Below are positions 58,668 through 64,000 of a stretch of DNA of 64,000 nucleotides, one piece after another (positions within the stretch are counted from its first letter, which is position 1; each line of letters begins with the position of its first letter). The position numbers and the translations under genes are program-made. The stretch is taken from NCBI RefSeq assembly GCF_017991995.1, contig NZ_JAGOPN010000013.1, positions 124,001 through 188,000 on the forward strand, in the 5' to 3' direction. The notes beneath the pieces were generated by a model. It was given only the letters and a program-made list of their open reading frames with translations, was not told where the DNA came from and searched no databases. This DNA comes from Pseudacidovorax sp. (GTDB taxonomy: Bacteria > Pseudomonadota > Gammaproteobacteria > Burkholderiales > Burkholderiaceae_C).

Positions 58668-59719
58668 AGCGCGCACCAGCCGCCGAAGGCGGCAGGCGTC
58701 CCGTCGTCGGCCAAAAGGGCCAGCATGCCAAGCCCGGCTTCGTCCCGCTCGGCATGGCTCTGGCGCATGAACACGGGCAGGTCCGCCATCAGGCGCGCCA
58801 GGCGCGCGTCGGTGCACAGCGGGCCTGCGCCCAGCGCGCGGCCTGCGTGCTGCATCACCATGCTCGCCGCATGCTCGACGGCAAGCCGTGCGCGCAGGGC
58901 CGTGGCCTGGGCGTCGTCGGTGGGATGGGTGTCGATCCAGGAAGCGCTTTCGCGCAACAGCGCCGCGCAGGCGCACAGCAGCGCTTCGGCCGCGCCCAGA
59001 TGCGCCTGCTGGTGCGCGTTGGGCCGGCCCTGGCGCAGGTGCTTGCGCATGCGCACCGCCACGGTGGCCGCGGCACCCCACCAGCAGGCGGCTATGCCCG
59101 CGCCGCCATGCCAGAAACCGGGCCGGTTCACGTAGTCGCCCGGCGCGCCCACGGGCGTGGCGAGCACGCCGTCGAAATCCACCTGGGCCGTGTCCGTCGG
59201 GCCCATGCCCACGGCGTGCCAGTGCTGGCTGCCGATGGTCACGCCCGGGGCGTGCATCTCCACGGCCGCGAGCCCGGGCTGGCCGTCGTCGTACCAGCCG
59301 CTCACCAGCGCATGGGTGAGCTGCCGGGCGCCCGAGCACCAAGCCTTGGGCCCGTGCAGCCGCAACTGGCCGCCCGGCGCCTGTTCGAAGCGCAGCCGGG
59401 CGCTGGGGGGCTCGGCGCACCAGGTGCCCCACAGGCTGCCTTCGGGTCGGGGCGGACCACGCAGCTCGTCCAGGATGGCGAGCGCGTCGGTGTGGCCTTC
59501 GTACAGCTTGGCGAGATTGAGGTCGTGGCCTGCCACGGCCGCCAGCCATTGCCAGCGCAGCAGCGTGCTGCCATGGCCGGGCAGGGGCAGCGCGTCCAGC
59601 CCTTGGCCGACCAGATGGTCCAGCGTCAATGCGGCCGTGCCCGAGTCTTCCACCAGCCGGCCGAGTACCCGCTCGGGCGGTTCTGCCAGGGGCGACGATG
59701 AGAAGAGCGCAGCGGTCAT
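58664..59719 (-). CDS. Acyl-CoA dehydrogenase-family protein
   Basis: A 351-residue flavoprotein-like enzyme of the acyl-CoA dehydrogenase superfamily. Recognisable parts are the helical N-terminus, the middle beta domain with LWGTWCAEPPSARLRFEQ and LRLHGPKAWCSGARQLTHALVSGW, and the C-terminal helical bundle (AAEALLCACAALLRESA). It is shorter than the typical 380-residue enzymes, and the usual catalytic Glu could not be identified with confidence. It is first in the four-gene unit with PIG-L, methyltransferase and GT2. A role in introducing a double bond into an acyl group of the final product is a guess. Confidence 0.82.
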   Translation of the reverse strand: MTAALFSSSPLAEPPERVLGRLVEDSGTAALTLDHLVGQGLDALPLPGHGSTLLRWQWLAAVAGHDLNLAKLYEGHTDALAILDELRGPPRPEGSLWGTWCAEPPSARLRFEQAPGGQLRLHGPKAWCSGARQLTHALVSGWYDDGQPGLAAVEMHAPGVTIGSQHWHAVGMGPTDTAQVDFDGVLATPVGAPGDYVNRPGFWHGGAGIAACWWGAAATVAVRMRKHLRQGRPNAHQQAHLGAAEALLCACAALLRESASWIDTHPTDDAQATALRARLAVEHAASMVMQHAGRALGAGPLCTDARLARLMADLPVFMRQSHAERDEAGLGMLALLADDGTPAAFGGWCAL

Positions 59720-59923
59720 TGGAAAGGACAGTACGTGCGTAGCGGTCGGCGGGCGGTCGGTCCGCGCGGGCGGCGCTGGTCGGTGCGGGTGCGCTGGCGG
59801 TGTAGGCGCGCGTGCGGTCGGGCTGCCCGCCTCAGTGCCGGCCGGTGCGCGGGCGGGCGACCCCGCACAATGGCGGGCTGCGACTTTTTCTCGTCGCCCT
59901 GCATCCCATTGGAGATCCTCCGC

Positions 59924-60817
59924 ATGAACCCCCTTCGCCTCGGCATGATCGGCATCGGCCTGATGGGCCACGGCATTGCCACCAACCTGGTGAAGCACGG
60001 CCACCAGCTCACCGTGCTGGAGCACCCGGGCAACCAGCCCCTCGATGCCCTGCTGGCCGCCGGCGTCCGCACGGCGGCCACGCCCGCCGCGCTGGTGGCC
60101 GACGCCGATTACGTCATCCTCTGCGTGACCGGCTCGCCGCAGGTCGAGGCCGTGCTCGTCGGCGACGGCGGCCTGCTCAAGGCCATCAAGCCCGGCACGG
60201 TCATCATCGACTGCTCCACCTCCATCCCCGATTCGACGCTGCGCATGGCCAAGGCCGTGCAGCAGGCCGGCGGCCGCTTCCTGGACGCGCCCATGACCCG
60301 CACGCCCAAGGAAGCGGCCGAAGGCCGGCTCAACCTGCTGGTGGGCGGCGACGCGGCGCTGTTCGACGAATGCCGGCCGCTGCTGGCCTGCTTTGCCGAG
60401 AACATCACGCACGCCGGCGGCGTGGGTGCCGGCCACGGCATGAAGCTGCTGCACAACTACGTCTCGCTGGGCTCGGTGGCGCTGATCGCCGAGGCCGCCG
60501 CCTGCGCGCGGCGTGCAGGCGTGTCCGCCGACGTCTTCGTCGACGTGCTCGCCAAGGGCGGCGGCGGTGGCGTGGCGCTGGAGCGGCTCAAGCCCTTCAT
60601 CCTGAACAGCGACGCCAGCGGCCTGCGCTTTGCCATGTCCAACGCGCAGAAAGACCTGGGCTACTACACGCAGATGGCCCACGGCTTCGACGCTGCGCAG
60701 CGCATTGCCGAGGCCGTGTATGGCACCTATGCCGGCGCCGTGGAGCAGGGCGGCGTGCAGCGCCTGGTGCCCGAACTGGTGGCCTTGCTGGCGGAGTCTG
60801 GCGGCAAGGCACGCTGA
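59924..60817 (+). CDS. NAD(P)-dependent oxidoreductase, 3-hydroxyisobutyrate dehydrogenase family
   Basis: A 297-residue beta-hydroxyacid dehydrogenase. The Rossmann motif GMIGIGLMGHGIATNL, the substrate-binding FLDAPMTRTPKEAAEGRLNLLVGG and the catalytic Lys in GAGHGMKLLHNYVSLG are all present, followed by a helical C-terminal domain. It is the group of tartronate-semialdehyde and 3-hydroxyisobutyrate dehydrogenases; the actual substrate is not evident. TTGGAGATC precedes the ATG. It is divergent from the dehydrogenase-PIG-L unit by 204 bp and followed by tRNA genes. Confidence 0.93.
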   Translation: MNPLRLGMIGIGLMGHGIATNLVKHGHQLTVLEHPGNQPLDALLAAGVRTAATPAALVADADYVILCVTGSPQVEAVLVGDGGLLKAIKPGTVIIDCSTSIPDSTLRMAKAVQQAGGRFLDAPMTRTPKEAAEGRLNLLVGGDAALFDECRPLLACFAENITHAGGVGAGHGMKLLHNYVSLGSVALIAEAAACARRAGVSADVFVDVLAKGGGGGVALERLKPFILNSDASGLRFAMSNAQKDLGYYTQMAHGFDAAQRIAEAVYGTYAGAVEQGGVQRLVPELVALLAESGGKAR

Positions 60818-60829
60818 GCTGTCGGCAGC

Positions 60830-60859
60830 TTCGGAAACGGCCAGAAAACGCTATATACT
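60830..60859 (+). promoter_or_regulatory. Candidate promoter of the tRNA-Cys / tRNA-Leu genes
   Basis: TATACT at 60854-60859 lies in an AT-rich CGCTATATACTG context, with a weak TTCGGA at 60830-60835 (18-bp spacing). It is about 55 bp upstream of tRNA-Cys, which is the first gene of a likely tRNA-Cys-tRNA-Leu transcript. Confidence 0.5.
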
Positions 60860-60921
60860 GCGAGGCTCTTCGGAACTGCAGCAGGCGCTCGCCGCCTCAC
60901 CTGTACCGAAGGTCTCCCAGC

Positions 60922-60995
60922 GGCGCGATAGCAAAGCGGTTATGCCCCGGATTGCAAATCCGGTCAGTCCGGTTCGACTCCGGATCGCGCCTCCA
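60922..60995 (+). tRNA. tRNA-Cys (anticodon GCA)
   Basis: A 74-nt tRNA with encoded CCA. The acceptor GGCGCGA pairs with TCGCGCC, the discriminator is T at 60992, and the anticodon GCA is at 60954-60956 in loop ATTGCAAA. Cysteine identity fits the U73 discriminator base. Confidence 0.96.
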
Positions 60996-61038
60996 CCCCA
61001 CACCCTCGTCGACGCTCCTGCTATCGTCCGCCCACGCC

Positions 61039-61129
61039 GCCCGGATGGTGAAATTGGTAGACACAGCGGACTTAAAATCCGTCGCCGTTGAAAGACGGCA
61101 TACCGGTTCGACCCCGGTTCCGGGCACCA
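61039..61129 (+). tRNA. tRNA-Leu (anticodon UAA)
   Basis: A 91-nt class II tRNA with a long variable arm and CCA. The acceptor GCCCGGA pairs with TCCGGGC and the anticodon TAA is at 61073-61075. It lies 43 bp after tRNA-Cys and is followed by a protein gene after 26 bp. Confidence 0.96.
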
Positions 61130-61155
61130 CCTTCACACAGAACAGGGAGCTGCTC

Positions 61156-61797
61156 ATGCCTCGCTACAACGCTCCATTCGAAATCCATGTGCACGGCGAT
61201 GTGCCCATGCGCGCGGATGTCACCTACGCCCAGATCCAGGAAGCGCTCAAGCCCCTGTGGACGTACGCCGGCGCCAAGTCCCTGGCCGACGGCGCCACCA
61301 GCGCCTACGAAGAAGAGCCCGGCATCCGCTTCGACGCCAAGGAGCGCATGCTCCAGGTCTGCTGGACCATCACCGGCGACGAAGACTTCCGCCAGGCCCT
61401 CGACGAGATGTGCATGGCCCTGAACGAACTGACCGAGCAGGGCGCCGCCATCGAGGTGAGCTTCTACGACACCGAGTTCGACGAAGAGGAAGACGGCGAC
61501 CCCGAGGCCGATTCCCGCGACGACTTCGTCATGCTCTTCGTGGGCCCCAACCCCGCCGCCATCATGCAGGTGCAGCGCGACCTGCTGGTGGAAGACGTGG
61601 TGCACCTCATGGAGCGCCACTTCGACGGCGCCGAACTCGGTGGCGTGGTCGCCGAGATCGACAAGCTCTTCAGCGATCGCTTCGACGCCCTGGTCAACTC
61701 GCTCGAAATCGGCCGCCCGCCCCGCGGTGGTGGCAGCAGCGGTGGCCCTGGTGCCGGTGGCCATGGCGGTGGACGCCGGCCGCGCCACCTGCACTGA
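61156..61797 (+). CDS. Conserved hypothetical protein with acidic core and Gly-rich tail
   Basis: A 213-residue cytoplasmic protein that I do not assign to a function. It begins RYNAPFEIHVHGDVPMRADVTYAQIQEALKPLWTYAGA and has an acidic stretch (YDTEFDEEEDGDPEADSRDD), then a domain with RDLLVEDVVHLMERHFDG. It ends in a Gly/Arg/His-rich tail (GGGSSGGPGAGGHGGG), probably disordered. GGGAGC precedes the ATG. Proteins of this outline are common in Burkholderiales near tRNA genes. It starts 26 bp after tRNA-Leu and is likely in its own unit. Confidence 0.78.
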   Translation: MPRYNAPFEIHVHGDVPMRADVTYAQIQEALKPLWTYAGAKSLADGATSAYEEEPGIRFDAKERMLQVCWTITGDEDFRQALDEMCMALNELTEQGAAIEVSFYDTEFDEEEDGDPEADSRDDFVMLFVGPNPAAIMQVQRDLLVEDVVHLMERHFDGAELGGVVAEIDKLFSDRFDALVNSLEIGRPPRGGGSSGGPGAGGHGGGRRPRHLH

Positions 61798-61901
61798 GTC
61801 TTCGCGTCAGCGCCTCCGATGCCCGCCCTGGCGGGCATCGTCGTTTCTGTCGCAGCGCGCCGCTATCCTGGGCCTCCGCCCACACTCCTGCGCGCGCCGC
61901 C

Positions 61902-63212
61902 ATGCCCCTCTTTCCTTCCTCCGCCCTCTGCCCTGGCGTGCGCAAGCGCGAAGTGCTGGCCTGGGCCATGTACGACTTCGCCAACTCGGGCTACACCACC
62001 GTCGTCATCACGGCCGTGTATGCCGCGTACTTCGTCGGCGGCATCGCGGGCGGTGCGCCCTGGGCCACGCTGGCCTGGACCTCGGCGCTGAGCCTGTCGT
62101 ATGCGGTGGTCATGCTCACCATGCCGGCCATTGGCGCCTGGGCCGACCGGCGCGCCGCCAAGAAGCGGGTGCTCATGCTCAGCACCGCCGCCTGCGTGCT
62201 CAGCACCGCGGCCCTGGCCCTGACGCCCACGGTGCATGGCGCGGCCGGCGTGGCGGTGGCGATGCTGCTGGTGGCCGTGTCCAACACCTTCTACTCGTAC
62301 GGCGAATCGCTCACCGGCGCCTTCCTGCCCGAGCTGGCCACGGCCGAGGGCATGGGCAAGGTCAGCGGCTGGGGCTGGGCCTTCGGCTACGTGGGCGGCA
62401 TGCTCACGCTCGGTCTTTGCCTGGGCTATGTGCTGTGGGCGCAGGCGCGCGGGGTGCCTGCGGCGCAGTTCGTGCCTGTCACGCTGCTGGTGACCGCGGG
62501 CGTGTACGCACTGGCCGCCAGCGCCACCTTTGCGGGGCTGCCCGAGCGGGCGCAGCCCGAGCCCGACCGCGGCATCGGCGCGTGGCGGCAATTGCGCCAC
62601 ACCTTCGCGCAGGCGCGGCAGTACCGCGACTTCATGTGGGTGCTGGCCTGCACGGTCTGCTACCAGGGCGGCGTGGCCGTGGCCATTGCGCTGGCGGCCA
62701 TCTATGCCGAGCAGGTGATCGGCTTCAAGACGCAGGAGACGATGGCCCTCATCTTCGTGCTCAACATCGCCGCCGCGGCAGGCGCCTTCGGCCTGGGCTA
62801 CCTGCAGGACAGGCTGGGCCACCGGCCCACGCTGGCGATCACGCTGGTCGCATGGATCGCCGTCTGCGTGCTGGCGGCGCTGGCGCAGGGCAAGGGCCTG
62901 TTCTGGGTGGCGGCCACCATCGCGGGGCTGGCCATGGGGGCCAGCCAGTCGGCCGGGCGCGCCATGACGGGCGTGCTGGCGCCGCAGGCGCAACTGGCGG
63001 AGTTCTTCGGGCTGTGGACCTTCGCCACGCGCCTGGCCAGCATCGTCGGGCCGCTGTCGTACGGGGCCATCACCTGGGCCGCGGGCGGCAACCAGCGGGT
63101 GGCCATCATGGCGACGACGGTGCTGTTCGTGGGTGGGCTGGTGCTGCTGCTGCCCATCGACATGCGGCGGGGCAGGGCGGCTGCGCTTGGCGCCTCAGGG
63201 CGCGCGCAGTGA
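61902..63212 (+). CDS. UMF1-type MFS permease
   Basis: A 436-residue, roughly 12-helix transporter of the Atg22/UMF1 branch of the MFS. Marks are REVLAWAMYDFANSGYTTVVITAVYAAYF (the family's D-x-A-N-S-x-Y-x-x-V start), MLTMPAIGAWADRRAAKKRVLMLSTA (motif A) and SNTFYSYGESLTGAFLPELA. The late IAGLAMGASQSAGRAMTGVLAP resembles the family G-x-x-x-G-x-Q-S-x-x-R. Substrate unknown. It ends by overlapping the exported protein gene on the other strand by 18 bp. Confidence 0.9.
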   Translation: MPLFPSSALCPGVRKREVLAWAMYDFANSGYTTVVITAVYAAYFVGGIAGGAPWATLAWTSALSLSYAVVMLTMPAIGAWADRRAAKKRVLMLSTAACVLSTAALALTPTVHGAAGVAVAMLLVAVSNTFYSYGESLTGAFLPELATAEGMGKVSGWGWAFGYVGGMLTLGLCLGYVLWAQARGVPAAQFVPVTLLVTAGVYALAASATFAGLPERAQPEPDRGIGAWRQLRHTFAQARQYRDFMWVLACTVCYQGGVAVAIALAAIYAEQVIGFKTQETMALIFVLNIAAAAGAFGLGYLQDRLGHRPTLAITLVAWIAVCVLAALAQGKGLFWVAATIAGLAMGASQSAGRAMTGVLAPQAQLAEFFGLWTFATRLASIVGPLSYGAITWAAGGNQRVAIMATTVLFVGGLVLLLPIDMRRGRAAALGASGRAQ

Positions 63213-63980
63213 GGGCGGGATCGGGTAGCGCCCGTCCCGCGCCTTGAGCATCACCGAGGTGTAGCGCGGCGCCGCGGCACGCTCGGCGCACTGGCCGTTC
63301 TCGTCGATCGCCATCTGCCGCACCACCAGGCTGCGCCGCACCAGCAACTCGGCCCAGGCGCCGGCGGGTCGCGCGGGCGGCGGCTGGGTGGTGAGCTGCG
63401 TGCGGACCTCCTCGAAGCGGCCGTGGCAGCTCAAGTCCCACTCGCCGCTGTCGCGCTGCATCACCAGCTCGTCCAGCACCGGGCGGATCGTCTTGCCCTG
63501 CACGACGAAAAGCCGCAGCGTCTCGACGCTGTACGGCCGGGCCGGATCGTCGCCCCGGTACAGCACGCGCAGGCCAAAGGCGCGCTCGCCGCTCGCCAGC
63601 ACATAGCGGCCCATGTCCAGCCGCAGTTCCTGAATGCGAAGGCGTGCGTCTTCCACCAGCAGCTCCGGCAGAAAAAGCCGCGCCGCCACCGTGTCGCGCT
63701 CGGTATTTCCGTTGTCCGGCCTCTGCACCAACAGCAGCTCGACGTCAAGGGTGCGGGCCCCCTTGTCGCTGACACCGTTTTGAAGTGGCAACGCAACTAT
63801 CGTCTTGCTGACAAATGTGGAGAAACTCTTGCAGGCCGTTAACGAATGATCGATTACACGTAGGGGATGCAGCTTCGCTTGCATCCGTTCAGCCAAACCC
63901 GTGTCGCACGCTGCTGCAGCTATAGCAGGCGCGCACAGGAATGTCACCACCAGAAACAACGTCAAAAACCTTTGCACCAT
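63195..63980 (-). CDS. Exported protein of unknown function
   Basis: A 261-residue protein with a signal peptide (QRFLTLFLVVTFLCAPAIAAAAC, cleavage near AAA|C). The mature part starts CDTGLAERMQAKLHPLR and is rich in beta-type alternation and Arg. Four cysteines are spaced through it, so periplasmic disulfides are likely. The first 60 or so codons are AT-richer than the surrounding genome, which may mark a divergent or transferred origin. No family recognised. The ATG (63980) is near the window edge, so an upstream start cannot be entirely excluded. It overlaps the MFS gene end by 18 bp. Confidence 0.75.
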   Translation of the reverse strand: MVQRFLTLFLVVTFLCAPAIAAAACDTGLAERMQAKLHPLRVIDHSLTACKSFSTFVSKTIVALPLQNGVSDKGARTLDVELLLVQRPDNGNTERDTVAARLFLPELLVEDARLRIQELRLDMGRYVLASGERAFGLRVLYRGDDPARPYSVETLRLFVVQGKTIRPVLDELVMQRDSGEWDLSCHGRFEEVRTQLTTQPPPARPAGAWAELLVRRSLVVRQMAIDENGQCAERAAAPRYTSVMLKARDGRYPIPPSLRAP

Positions 63981-64000
63981 CTCGTATCATCGCCGCGCCA

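Noticed and set aside
60922-61129. Integration hotspot at tRNA-Cys/tRNA-Leu
   Set aside because: No integrase gene, direct repeat of the tRNA 3' end or change in gene character is visible on either side.

Overview
The window is GC-rich chromosomal DNA from a betaproteobacterium, most likely order Burkholderiales and probably family Comamonadaceae. The basis is gene content and order: two orphan Bug/TctC-type binding proteins, a tig-clpP-clpX-lon block behind tRNA-Leu, a pyrG-kdsA-eno-ftsB block, a MutL with the endonuclease motif, and protein texture rich in Ala, Arg and Gly. No prophage, IS element, plasmid gene or CRISPR array was found. Most of the window is housekeeping core with small accessory insertions, and coding density is very high. 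No gene-free stretch exceeds about 220 bases.

Layout. 1-2553 is the C-terminal part of an RND efflux pump, cut by the window edge. 2600-9170 holds a probable 6S-like RNA, tRNA-Leu(UAG), the proteostasis block tig, clpP, clpX, lon, and three tandem tRNA-Gly(GCC) genes. 9387-22151 has a YbbAP-like ABC exporter split by a GNAT gene, then miaA, a lipoprotein hydrolase, mutL, dedA, a glycine-zipper lipoprotein, an AmiC-type amidase, tsaE and queG. This is an expanded version of the enteric queG-tsaE-amiB-mutL-miaA neighbourhood. 22161-31972 holds an AEC carrier, two Bug binding proteins flanking xerD, a DUF455 protein, a gamma-carbonic-anhydrase-like protein, hslO (Hsp33), a small basic exported protein, a phospholipase D-type lipoprotein and an unknown exported protein.

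31980-38036 (minus strand) runs pyrG, kdsA, mntA, hepT, a DUF1330 gene, eno, ftsB and a degenerate NadR-like ATPase. The mntA-hepT toxin-antitoxin pair is joined to kdsA by stop/start overlaps. 38170-43252 carries coaBC, a membrane protein, dut, a second glycine-zipper lipoprotein, an SlyD-like isomerase and a YcfD-like cupin oxygenase. 43467-49865 has a GGDEF/EAL protein with a degenerate GGDEF motif, an MBL hydrolase, bamC, dapA, and an MFS / 49-residue protein / methyltransferase chain. 49995-56567 holds a Uma2 protein, parE, a DUF4124-transglycosylase whose 5' end carries a REP-like inverted pair, and parC.

56458-59719 is a tightly packed minus-strand set: acyl-CoA dehydrogenase-like protein, PIG-L deacetylase, NodS-like methyltransferase and GT2 glycosyltransferase. 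It looks like an uncharacterised glycan or glycolipid modification module and is the best candidate here for an undescribed pathway. The window ends with a 3-hydroxyisobutyrate-dehydrogenase-like enzyme, tRNA-Cys, tRNA-Leu(UAA), a conserved hypothetical, a UMF1-type MFS permease and an unknown exported protein.

Stop/start overlaps of the ATGA, GTGA or TTGA type recur and indicate translational coupling: miaA/ABC ATPase, tsaE/amiC, kdsA/mntA/hepT, orf/dut, MFS/orf/methyltransferase, dehydrogenase/PIG-L and methyltransferase/GT2. Several genes start with TTG or GTG. All names rest on motif and neighbourhood recognition by eye. No database search was run.
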